From Clostridiales bacterium (GTDB lineage: Bacteria; Bacillota; Clostridia; Oscillospirales; Oscillospiraceae), in NCBI GenBank assembly GCA_021201515.1, contig JAJQET010000018.1, positions 1 through 6,271 on the forward strand: a stretch of DNA of 6,271 bases, given 5' to 3'. The notes below the pieces were generated by a model that was given only the letters and a program-made list of their open reading frames with translations, ran no database searches and was not told the origin of the DNA. Position numbers and translations under genes: made by a program. This document shows positions 1 through 6,129 of this stretch, piece after piece (within the stretch, counting starts at the first letter, position 1; the number at the start of each line of letters is the position of its first letter).

Positions 1-14
1 TCTTTCACCGTCAT
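1..14 (-). CDS. Start of a leftward gene (5' fragment, product unknown)
   Basis: Read on the minus strand, an ATG at 14-12 is followed by codons for Thr-Val-Lys and then runs out of the window. A purine-rich ribosome site, GGGGAGGATA (complement of 21-30), lies 6 bases upstream of the ATG. A matching promoter lies further upstream at 105-134, which is why I call a real gene start from so little sequence. Only four complete codons are visible, so no family can be named. It is divergent from the family 3 hydrolase gene; such a divergent partner is sometimes a regulator or transporter for the sugar locus, but nothing here shows that. Confidence 0.5.
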
Positions 15-104
15 TGTGAATATCCTCCCCAAGGTCCCCTAAGTCACCGTACATTTCCTTCCATTGCCGAAGTAAAATCAGCGCATGGTAATGTAAGTAT
101 GCTT

Positions 105-134
105 ATCATAGCAAATCAGATTGCTCGCCGTCAA
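105..134 (-). promoter_or_regulatory. Sigma-A type promoter of the leftward gene at the window edge
   Basis: On the minus strand TTGACG (complement of 129-134) is separated by 18 bases from TATGAT (complement of 105-110). TGC directly precedes the -10 box, giving an extended -10 element. Transcription should start near 98 and leave a leader of about 84 bases before the ATG at 14. I see no recognisable riboswitch in that leader. Confidence 0.7.
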
Positions 135-211
135 TAGCAAAATTGCCAAACTTCCCACCCTGAAACCAATTAAACTCGCCTTTTTCACGACATTTCCGCC
201 GCCGGCCGGGC

Positions 212-250
212 AAAAAGACGCAGTGGGAACGCCATTTGCGTTCCCACTGC
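212..250 (-). terminator. Leftward intrinsic terminator-like hairpin with no known gene
   Basis: Positions 220-232 pair perfectly with 238-250 (13 bp) around a 5-base loop at 233-237. Read leftward, the stem is followed after three bases by TTTTT (complement of 212-216), the layout of an intrinsic terminator. Read rightward there is no good T-tract. It lies upstream of the leftward promoter at 105-134, so it cannot end that gene. It may stop antisense transcripts coming from the hydrolase locus and insulate the two units. Confidence 0.55.
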
Positions 251-330
251 CGCCCCTTCCCATTTTATCCTAAAACATCGGTGAAAAGTGCTAAAATCAA
301 GCAAGAAAATCATGGCGTACCCGTGTCACT

Positions 331-348
331 TGTGCTAGAATATAAAAT
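331..348 (+). promoter_or_regulatory. Probable extended -10 promoter for the family 3 hydrolase
   Basis: TGCTAGAAT at 333-341 gives an extended -10 box (TGN plus TAGAAT at 336-341), but the -35 region near 313-318 (TGGCGT) is poor. The start point should fall near 348. An AT-rich inverted repeat, TAAAA at 343-347 and TTTTA at 352-356, straddles that point and could be an operator, although five-base arms are weak evidence. No convincing catabolite-repression site was found. Confidence 0.5.
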
Positions 349-402
349 AGGTTTTAATTAGATTTCCCAATGTGCAAGGAAACCTGCCACACCAATCAGC
401 AG

Positions 403-421
403 GGCCGGACCCCATCCGGCC
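403..421 (+). other. Leader hairpin next to the ribosome site
   Basis: GGCCGGA at 403-409 pairs perfectly with TCCGGCC at 415-421 around the loop CCCCA. It ends two bases before the AAGGAGG at 424-430. It could keep the ribosome site single-stranded or modulate initiation. There is no T-tract, so it is not a terminator. Confidence 0.4.
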
Positions 422-438
422 ACAAGGAGGAATGTACT

Positions 439-2676
439 ATGAGTCCAAAAGCAAGCGAACAGGTCAAACGCTACCAGAATCCCAACGGCCCCACCATCGG
501 CACCGTCTCCCGAGACGTCATTGAACAGGATGGGCTGTACTTCAAGGATATCGACGGCTCCGGCCAGGTCACGGCGGTGAACGACTGGCGGCTGTCCCCG
601 GCGGAGCGGGCCGCGGCCTACGTCCAGACCCTGACCGTGGACGAGAAGATCGCCCAGCTGTTCATCTCGGACTGGCGCATGGGGCCCAAGTATCCCTGCC
701 CGGTGCCCGACCATCAGTTTGTCACCGACGAATCCGGCATCCTGGACGACGCGGAGATGAACGGCAAGACCATCTTTGGTGAGCAGCACCTGCCCGGCAC
801 CACTACGCTCATCAAGGACTGGTTCGCCCGCCACCTGATTTTGCGGGCCAACGCCACGCCGGAGGATATGGCGGACTGGCTGAACCAGCTGCACGCCGTG
901 GCGGAGCAGTGCGACCACTTTGTTCCCGTCAGCGTGGCCTCCAACTCCCGGAACGAGAACGGCGAGGTGGTCTTTGGCATGAACGACGCCTCCGGCGTCT
1001 TTGCCACCTGGCCCGGCACCCTGGGCATCGCCGCCGCCGTCAAGGGCGACAGCCTGGACATCATCGACAAGTTTGCCGACTGCGTCCGCCGGGAGTGGAA
1101 CGCCTGCGGCCTGAAAAAGGGCTATATGTACATGGCCGATGTGGTGTCCGACCCCCGCTGGCAGCGGACCTTTGGCACCTTTGGCGAGGACCCGGAGCTG
1201 ATCACCGCCATCTTTGAGCGGCTGATTCCCGGCATCCAGGGCAGCGAGAACGGCGTCACCCCCGACGGCGTTTCCATGACGGTGAAGCACTTCCCCGGCG
1301 GCGGCGCCCGTGAAAATGGCTTTGACCCCCACTATGCCGCCGGCCAGTGGAACGTCTACGCCACGGAAGGCTCCCTCCAGAAGTACCACATCCCCACCTT
1401 CCAGCCCGCCGTCAAGTACCACGCCGCCTCCATCATGCCCTACTACTCCAAGCCCGCCGCCGCCAAGAGCGCACCCCAGACCGACATGAACGGCGACAGC
1501 GTGGAACTGAACCCCTACGGCTTTGCCTATAATAAGGTGTTCATTGACAAGATTCTCCGGGGCCAGATGGGCTTTGACGGCTACATCAACTCCGACACCG
1601 GCATTGTTCATAATATGTGCTGGGGCGTGGAGGCCCTGGACAAGCCTGAGCGGGTGGGCTACGCCGTCACCCAGTCCGGCGTGGACGTCATCAGCGGCCT
1701 GTTTGACAACGAGGTGGGCCGGGAGGCCTATGACCGGGCCACCAACGGCTATTATGACACCCATCCCGTGCCGGAGGGCTTCCAAAAGGAGGACCTGGTG
1801 CTGACCGACGAGAGTCTGAACCGGGCTGTGGCTCGCACCCTGACCGAGCTGTTCCAGCAGGGCATGTTTGAGGATCCCTACGCCGACCCCGCCAATGCGG
1901 TGAAGGTGGTGGCCAACCAGGCCGACTGGGACGAGGCCGCCCTGACCCACCGGAAGAGCGTCGTTCTCCTGAAGAACCAGGACGTACTGCCCCTGACGGC
2001 GGACAAGCTGGCAGGCAAGAAGGTCTATGTGGAGGCCTTCGCCAAGGGCGACGCCAGCGCCGCCACCGCCGCCCTGAAGGAGATGGTGGCCGGGGACTGC
2101 GCCCTGACCGACAACCCCGCCCAGGCGGACTACGCCATCCTGATGGTCAGCCCCTCCTCCGGCAACTATTTCAGCGCCACCCCCGGCTATCTGGAAATCG
2201 ACATCTGCGAGGATAAGACCGTTCCAGATGTGGACGAGAAGGGCTGCCCCCTGGACACCACCCACCTGGAGACCACCCTCTCCGGCGCCAGCCGCATCCC
2301 CGACATCGCCGTGGCGGTCCACGCAAACGGCGGCAAGGTCATCGCCAACGTCAACTTCCCCCTGGCCTGGATGGTGGGCAATGTGGAGCGGTACGCCGAC
2401 GCATTGACCGCCGGGTTCGACACCTACCCCTCCGCCACCCTGGACGTGATGTTTGGCCGCTTCACCCCCACCGGCAAGCTGCCCATCACCCTGCCCAAGA
2501 ACGACGCAGTGCTGGCCGTGGGCAAGGACGGCGTCTGCGTCAGCCCCAACGATGTGCCGGGCTATGACAAGGACCAGTATATGCCCGACGAACTGAAGGA
2601 CGAAAACGGCAAGGCCTACGCCTACCGGGACGCCGCAGGCAACTACTACGAACTGAACTTCGGCCTGACCTATTAA
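439..2676 (+). CDS. Cytoplasmic family 3 glycoside hydrolase (beta-glucosidase/beta-xylosidase type)
   Basis: This 745-residue protein should cleave non-reducing-end sugars from oligosaccharides or glycosides with retention of configuration. I chose the ATG at 439 because AAGGAGG (424-430) sits 8 bases upstream; an in-frame ATG at 370 has no such site. The N-terminal barrel carries DPRWQR at 238-243 followed by FGEDP (247-251), VKHFPG with Lys283 and His284, and GFDGYINSD, where Asp386 aligns with the family nucleophile. The C-terminal alpha/beta domain shows SVVLLKN (507-513) and GKLPITLP (679-686). The protein ends at NFGLTY, the usual close of the second domain, so the fibronectin-III-like tail of many members is absent. 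There is no signal peptide. Oddities are Asn169 in PVSVASNSRN, where I would expect the sugar-binding Asp, and Thr after the nucleophile where Trp is usual. Family is secure; sugar specificity is not. The family 43 neighbour favours a pentose-containing substrate, which is inference. Confidence 0.9.
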   Translation: MSPKASEQVKRYQNPNGPTIGTVSRDVIEQDGLYFKDIDGSGQVTAVNDWRLSPAERAAAYVQTLTVDEKIAQLFISDWRMGPKYPCPVPDHQFVTDESGILDDAEMNGKTIFGEQHLPGTTTLIKDWFARHLILRANATPEDMADWLNQLHAVAEQCDHFVPVSVASNSRNENGEVVFGMNDASGVFATWPGTLGIAAAVKGDSLDIIDKFADCVRREWNACGLKKGYMYMADVVSDPRWQRTFGTFGEDPELITAIFERLIPGIQGSENGVTPDGVSMTVKHFPGGGARENGFDPHYAAGQWNVYATEGSLQKYHIPTFQPAVKYHAASIMPYYSKPAAAKSAPQTDMNGDSVELNPYGFAYNKVFIDKILRGQMGFDGYINSDTGIVHNMCWGVEALDKPERVGYAVTQSGVDVISGLFDNEVGREAYDRATNGYYDTHPVPEGFQKEDLVLTDESLNRAVARTLTELFQQGMFEDPYADPANAVKVVANQADWDEAALTHRKSVVLLKNQDVLPLTADKLAGKKVYVEAFAKGDASAATAALKEMVAGDCALTDNPAQADYAILMVSPSSGNYFSATPGYLEIDICEDKTVPDVDEKGCPLDTTHLETTLSGASRIPDIAVAVHANGGKVIANVNFPLAWMVGNVERYADALTAGFDTYPSATLDVMFGRFTPTGKLPITLPKNDAVLAVGKDGVCVSPNDVPGYDKDQYMPDELKDENGKAYAYRDAAGNYYELNFGLTY

Positions 2677-2686
2677 CACCCATCAC

Positions 2687-2742
2687 GGGGCCGCATCCCT
2701 CTGCGGCCCCCTGGCCGCCGCTCGTAAGGGCGGCGGCCTTTT
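2687..2742 (+). terminator. Double-hairpin intrinsic terminator after the family 3 hydrolase gene
   Basis: The first stem is 9 bp perfect, 2687-2695 with 2702-2710, and begins 10 bases after the TAA. The second pairs 2713-2723 with 2728-2738 (11 bp including one G-U pair), is closed by a GUAA tetraloop, and is followed by TTTT at 2739-2742. The second hairpin is the likely terminator. The short T-tract leaves room for readthrough into the next gene. Confidence 0.75.
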
Positions 2743-2810
2743 CCCATCATCCGGGCGGCGCTGCGTCATCACTCCACCGCCGGGTCTATGCACAGACAGG
2801 AGAGGAATCC

Positions 2811-4250
2811 ATGAAACAACAAGCATACAACCCCTATCTGCCCTCCTGGGAGTACGTCCCGGACGGCGAACCCCATGTGTTTGGGGACCGGGTCTATGTC
2901 TACGGCTCCCACGACCGATTCAACGCCCCCATCTTCTGTGTCAATGACTACGTCTGCTGGTCCGCCCCGGTGGACGACCTGTCCGACTGGCGAAACGAAG
3001 GGGTCATTTACCGGCGGAAGCAGGACCCGAAGAATATTCTGGGCATGCGGCTGCTCTTTGCACCGGACGTCTGCCAGGGGCCGGACGGGCGGTATTACCT
3101 GTATTACGCCTACGACTTCATGGGCGTCATGGGGGTGGCCGTCTGCGACACTCCGGCGGGGCAATATCAGTTCCTGGGCCATGTGCATTATCAGGACGGC
3201 ACCGTCTGGGGCCGCCGGGCAGGGGACCAGCTGCCCTTTGACCCCGGCGTTCTGGTGGACGACGACGGACGGGTGTGGCTGTACTCCGGCTTCTATACCC
3301 CGGTGCCTGCGGTTGCCTCCGGCTTCCGGACGCTCCGCAACGACGGCGGCGTGGTGCTGGAGCTGGAGCAGGATATGCTGACCATCAAGACGGACCCCAA
3401 GCTGCTGTTCCCCAAGGAAGGGCCAGGCTCCTTCCCCAACCATGAGTTCTTTGAGGCCAGCTCCATCCGGAAGGATGGGGACACCTATATCTTCGTCTAC
3501 TCCTCCCGGCACAACCATGAACTGTGCTACGCCACCAGCGACCGGCCGGACGGCGGCTTCGTCTACGGCGGCACCCTGGTTAGCATTGGCGACCTGTTCC
3601 TGGACGGCAACGAGGACGAGAAAAAGGGCACCAACTACCTGGGCAACACCCATGGCGGGATGTTGCACATCGGCGAGGACTGGTACATCTTCTACCACCG
3701 GCAGACCAACCGGCACTCCTACTCCCGCCAGGCCTGCGCGGAGAGGCTGGTGCGAAATCCCGACGGCTCCTTCCAACAGGCGGAGGTCACCAGCTGCGGC
3801 CTGAACGGCGGCCCGCTGCGGGGCACAGGCCGGTATGAGGCCAGAATTGCCTGCAACCTGTGGAGCCGGGACGGGGTCGAACGGGTGGACGGCAGCGGCC
3901 TGAGGCGGCGGATGAAAGGCCACCCCTACTTCACCCAGACCGGCGGGGACCGGGAGGGGGACGGCGACCAGTACATCGCCAATATGCAGGCCGACGCCGT
4001 GGCCGGGTTCAAGTATTTTGACCTGCGGCACGTCACCGGCGTGACCGTTCAGGTGAAGGGGGACGGCGGCACCATACAGGTGTCCGACACCCCCACATTC
4101 CGCACTGTCGCCGCCAGCATCCCTTTGAAGCCCACGCAGGACTACGCCGAGTATCATGGACGGATGAACATAGGGGACGGCGTAAAGCCCTTGTACTTCC
4201 GGTATCGCGGCGCAGGCGCGATTGACTTTGCGGCGTTTGAGCTGACTTGA
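2811..4250 (+). CDS. Cytoplasmic family 43 glycoside hydrolase with C-terminal beta-sandwich
   Basis: This 479-residue protein is probably an inverting beta-xylosidase or alpha-L-arabinofuranosidase acting on imported oligosaccharides. The start is supported by AGGAG (2798-2802) 8 bases upstream. The five-bladed propeller opens with YNPYLPSWEYVPDGEP, where Asp18 is the likely catalytic base, followed by FGDRVYVYGSHD. LPFDPGVLVDDDG (Asp144) matches the pKa-modulating Asp region, and FFEASSIRKDG (Glu215) matches the general-acid region. THGGMLHIGEDWYIFYHR (His281, His296) resembles the late propeller blade that carries a conserved metal-linked His in the family. Residues from about 340 to 479 form a separate region rich in short strands (GFKYFDLRHV, GVTVQVKG, LYFRYRG) that resembles a CBM6-like module. 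No signal peptide is present. It follows the family 3 hydrolase by 134 bases across a terminator. Catalytic assignments come from motif reading, and the substrate is inferred. Confidence 0.87.
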   Translation: MKQQAYNPYLPSWEYVPDGEPHVFGDRVYVYGSHDRFNAPIFCVNDYVCWSAPVDDLSDWRNEGVIYRRKQDPKNILGMRLLFAPDVCQGPDGRYYLYYAYDFMGVMGVAVCDTPAGQYQFLGHVHYQDGTVWGRRAGDQLPFDPGVLVDDDGRVWLYSGFYTPVPAVASGFRTLRNDGGVVLELEQDMLTIKTDPKLLFPKEGPGSFPNHEFFEASSIRKDGDTYIFVYSSRHNHELCYATSDRPDGGFVYGGTLVSIGDLFLDGNEDEKKGTNYLGNTHGGMLHIGEDWYIFYHRQTNRHSYSRQACAERLVRNPDGSFQQAEVTSCGLNGGPLRGTGRYEARIACNLWSRDGVERVDGSGLRRRMKGHPYFTQTGGDREGDGDQYIANMQADAVAGFKYFDLRHVTGVTVQVKGDGGTIQVSDTPTFRTVAASIPLKPTQDYAEYHGRMNIGDGVKPLYFRYRGAGAIDFAAFELT

Positions 4251-4275
4251 GGCAGCGTAGCCACATTGCAAACAG

Positions 4276-4320
4276 AACACGGGTGTATCACCGGAAAACG
4301 GCGATACACCCGTGTTTTTT
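4276..4320. terminator. Strong intrinsic terminator between convergent genes
   Basis: Positions 4276-4289 pair perfectly with 4303-4316 (14 bp). Three more pairs (4291-4293 with 4299-4301) extend the stem inside a single A-C mismatch. TTTTTT at 4315-4320 makes it a very good rightward terminator for the family 43 hydrolase gene. It also starts 22 bases past the lysA stop on the other strand. The leftward tract TTCTGTTTG is only moderately T-rich, so it may work in both directions, but less well for lysA. Confidence 0.9.
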
Positions 4321-4341
4321 GAAGCGCTTTTCTGCCCTTCG

Positions 4342-5610
4342 TCAGTCCTTATCCCAGATCAGGGTGGCGAAGTAGTCCTCCGGGGTCTCCGCCCGGCGAA
4401 TCATGCGCACGTTGCCGTCCTCCTGGAGCAGCAGCTCCGCCGAGCGGAGGCGGCCATTGTAGTTGTAGCCCATGGAGAAGCCGTGGGCCCCGGTGTCGTG
4501 AATCACCAGCAGGTCGCCGGTGTCAATCCGCGGCAGCATCCGGTCAATGGCGAACTTGTCGTTGTTCTCGCACAGGCTGCCCACCACGTCATACCTGTGG
4601 TCACAGGGCCAGTCCTCCTTGCCCATGACGGTGATGTGGTGATACGCGCCGTACATGGCGGGGCGCATCAGGTTGGCGGCGCAGGCGTCCACCCCGATGT
4701 ACTCCTTATAGGTATGCTTGGCGTGGATGGCGCGGGTCACCAGACAGCCGTGGGAGGCCAGCATATAGCGGCCCATCTCGGTGAGGATGCGCACATCCCC
4801 CATCCCGGCGGGCACCAGGATGGCCTCATACTGCTGCCGCACCCCCTCGCCGATGGCGTAAATGTCGTTGGCGGGCTGCTCCGGGCGATAGTCCACCCCC
4901 ACGCCGCCGGACAGGTTGATGAAGTCGATGTCGCAGCCGGTCTCCCGCTCCAGCTCCACCGCCAGCCGGAAGAGCTGACCGGCCAGGGCGGGGTAATAGT
5001 CATTGGAGATGGTATTGGAGGCCAGGAAGGCGTGGAGGCCGAAGTGCTTCGCTCCCATGGCCTTCAGCTTTTTGAAACCGTCAAAGAGCTGGAGCCGGGT
5101 GAAGCCGTACTTGGCGTCGCCGGGGTTGTCCATAACCTGAAAACCCTCCTTGCTCTCCCCCAGCTGGAACACGCCGCCGGGGTTGAAGCGGCAGGAGATG
5201 GTCTCCGGAATGTAGCCGATGGTCTTTTGCAGGAAGTCGATATGGGTGTAGTCGTCCAGGTTGATGATGGCCCCCAGCTGGGCGGCCTTGACAAACTCCT
5301 CGGCAGGAGTCTCGTTGGAGGAGAACATGATCTCCTCCCCCTGGAAGCCGCAGCGCTCGCTCATCATCAGCTCGGTCAGGGAGGAGCAGTCCACACCGCA
5401 GCCCTCCTCCCGGAGGATGTCCAGAATCTGAGGGGTGGGGGTGGCCTTCACCGCGAAATGCTCCTTAAACCCCGGATTCCAGGAGAACGCCTCCCGGACG
5501 GCCCGTGCGGTGGCCCGGATGCCCGCCTCATCGTACAGGTGGAAGGGGGTGGGATACTGGGCGCAGATGGCCTCCAGCTGCTCTATCTTGACAAAGGGAA
5601 TCTTTTCCAT
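4342..5610 (-). CDS. lysA: Diaminopimelate decarboxylase (PLP, fold type III)
   Basis: The enzyme is expected to decarboxylate meso-diaminopimelate to L-lysine, the last step of lysine biosynthesis, in the cytoplasm. The 422-residue length is normal for the family. I chose the ATG at 5610: AAGGTG lies 9 bases upstream, and the promoter at 5647-5675 places the transcript start near 5640. The in-frame ATG at 5859 is therefore not used. Residues 52-56 read FAVKA, with Lys55 the PLP Schiff-base lysine. SGGVGVDY is the glycine-rich phosphate-binding loop, EMGRYML corresponds to the usual EPGR segment, and LCENND has Cys347 and Glu348 of the cross-subunit CES-type motif. GYNYNGRLR matches the C-terminal Tyr-Asn region. 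Changes such as EMGR for EPGR and CEN for CES mark a divergent clade that I know as typical of Clostridia. Another amino-acid substrate is possible but less likely. No lysine riboswitch fits in the 30-base leader. Confidence 0.85.
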   Translation of the reverse strand: MEKIPFVKIEQLEAICAQYPTPFHLYDEAGIRATARAVREAFSWNPGFKEHFAVKATPTPQILDILREEGCGVDCSSLTELMMSERCGFQGEEIMFSSNETPAEEFVKAAQLGAIINLDDYTHIDFLQKTIGYIPETISCRFNPGGVFQLGESKEGFQVMDNPGDAKYGFTRLQLFDGFKKLKAMGAKHFGLHAFLASNTISNDYYPALAGQLFRLAVELERETGCDIDFINLSGGVGVDYRPEQPANDIYAIGEGVRQQYEAILVPAGMGDVRILTEMGRYMLASHGCLVTRAIHAKHTYKEYIGVDACAANLMRPAMYGAYHHITVMGKEDWPCDHRYDVVGSLCENNDKFAIDRMLPRIDTGDLLVIHDTGAHGFSMGYNYNGRLRSAELLLQEDGNVRMIRRAETPEDYFATLIWDKD

Positions 5611-5646
5611 AGTGGCACACACCTTATCTATCTCAAATCGCCTTCT

Positions 5647-5675
5647 ATTGTATCGGATTTGACGGCGGTTGACAA
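5647..5675 (-). promoter_or_regulatory. lysA promoter, near-consensus sigma-A type
   Basis: On the minus strand TTGTCA (complement of 5670-5675) and TACAAT (complement of 5647-5652) are spaced by exactly 17 bases. Each box differs from consensus at one position. Initiation near 5640 gives a leader of about 30 bases, which fixes the lysA start at 5610 and excludes a leader-encoded riboswitch or T-box. Confidence 0.85.
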
Positions 5676-5753
5676 GAGCAAAGTGAAGGTTTGTCGAAAA
5701 AAACTTGCACGCAATTTCCGGGCTGCACGCTTGCATTTTTGACAGAGACGGAC

Positions 5754-5785
5754 AAAAGGGGCCGGGGATTCCCCCCGCCCCTTTG
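5754..5785. other. G+C-rich hairpin between divergent promoters
   Basis: AAAGGGGC at 5755-5762 pairs with GCCCCTTT at 5777-5784. An inner GGGG (5764-5767) pairs with CCCC (5773-5776) after one bulged C. Flanking T runs are short in both directions (TTTT overlaps the stem on the minus strand). It could be a weak leftward terminator that keeps stray transcripts out of lysA, but I cannot tell. Confidence 0.35.
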
Positions 5786-5823
5786 TGGAAAACAGAAAAA
5801 AATCTGTTCCGCCGAAAAAACGG

Positions 5824-5852
5824 TTGAAAAAATACCGGACCGGGCGTATAAT
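5824..5852 (+). promoter_or_regulatory. Consensus sigma-A promoter of the riboswitch-symporter transcript
   Basis: TTGAAA at 5824-5829 and a perfect TATAAT at 5847-5852 are separated by 17 bases. Initiation would be near 5859, just before the first base-paired nucleotide of the kink-turn at 5863, so the RNA starts almost exactly with the riboswitch. Confidence 0.92.
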
Positions 5853-5862
5853 GACCCATATA

Positions 5863-6062
5863 GCCAGCAGATGCTTGCAGGAAACAGGGCGGTACACAGT
5901 TGCCCCGCCGCCCACCGAAGGAGTAACACTCTCAGGGGTCTCAAGGGGGAGACCGGGACTGTAAGCGGATGGCACTCTGGAGAAGCCCGTGCAAGGCGCG
6001 GGGGCCGAAGGTGCAATGCAGGGCGGAAGCCCTTGCAAATCTCTCAGGCAAAAGGACAGAGC
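5863..6062 (+). ncRNA. Tandem glycine riboswitch with kink-turn
   Basis: Two glycine aptamers lie in tandem. Aptamer 1 has P1 pairing GCTTGCAG (5873-5880) with CTGTAAGC (5959-5966), P2 pairing 5887-5892 with 5908-5913, the core CACCGAAGGAGTAA, then CTCTCAGG and GGAC. Aptamer 2 has P1 pairing CTCTG (5975-5979) with CAGAG (6057-6061), the core GGCCGAAGGTGCAA, a P3 hairpin (6017-6037) with a GGAA tetraloop, and the hallmark TCTCAGGCAAAAGGACAGAG. A kink-turn joins leader and linker: GCCA (5863-5866) pairs with TGGC (5970-5973), GCA bulges out, and tandem G-A pairs (5870/5969, 5871/5968) stack on P1. In aptamer 1 the loop between CAGG and GGAC is replaced by a 6-bp hairpin (5937-5942 with 5949-5954). 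The element controls the downstream symporter gene; the alternative pairing described below suggests repression by glycine. Confidence 0.95.
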
Positions 6063-6079
6063 AGGAGCGGCGGCATCCG

Positions 6080-6104
6080 GGAGGATGGGAGGCCCATACC
6101 CTCC
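6080..6104 (+). other. Linker hairpin in the expression platform
   Basis: GGAGG (6080-6084) pairs with CCTCC (6100-6104), and ATGGG (6085-6089) with CCCAT (6093-6097) around a three-base loop; two bases bulge on the 3' side. There is no T-tract, so it is not a terminator. It would bring the end of aptamer 2 close to the terminator sequence. Confidence 0.55.
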
Positions 6105-6129
6105 GCGCCGGTTTCCATTTGTCGCTTGA

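Larger units (their letters stand above)
15..438. other. Divergent intergenic region, no supported gene
   Basis: This stretch is AT-rich compared with the flanking genes. It holds a leftward promoter (105-134), a leftward terminator-like hairpin (212-250), a rightward promoter near 336, and a rightward leader with a small hairpin just upstream of a ribosome site. The open frame at 263-78 on the minus strand covers both the terminator hairpin and the promoter and lacks a ribosome site, so I do not call it a gene. Confidence 0.7.

Noticed and set aside
78..263. 61-codon leftward open frame in the left intergenic region
   Set aside because: It spans a terminator hairpin and the promoter of the leftward gene and has no ribosome site or recognisable family.
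281..300. Possible catabolite-repression operator upstream of the family 3 hydrolase
   Set aside because: The TGAAAA-like half has no central CG and no matching second half, so the resemblance is too weak to call.
370..438. N-terminal extension of the family 3 hydrolase to the ATG at 370
   Set aside because: No ribosome site precedes 370. AAGGAGG is ideally placed for the ATG at 439, and the extra residues would cover the leader hairpin.
358..2679. 773-codon open frame antisense to the family 3 hydrolase
   Set aside because: It is in exact register with the sense codons and exists because TTA, CTA and TCA are absent. Its start is a GTG with no ribosome site, and the translation is low-complexity Gly/Val/Ala/His-rich with no recognisable domain.
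2769..4280. 503-codon open frame antisense to the family 43 hydrolase
   Set aside because: Same register artefact. The GTG start lies inside the terminator stem and there is no ribosome site.
5611..5646. Lysine riboswitch or T-box in the lysA leader
   Set aside because: The predicted leader is only about 30 bases long, far too short for either element.
4312..5742. 476-codon open frame antisense to lysA
   Set aside because: Same register artefact, beginning with a GTG inside the terminator hairpin and ending beyond the lysA promoter.
5611..5859. N-terminal extension of lysA to the upstream ATG at 5859
   Set aside because: The near-consensus promoter at 5647-5675 would initiate downstream of this ATG, and the extension does not resemble the family. 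The internal ATG at 5610 has a ribosome site and fits the normal length.
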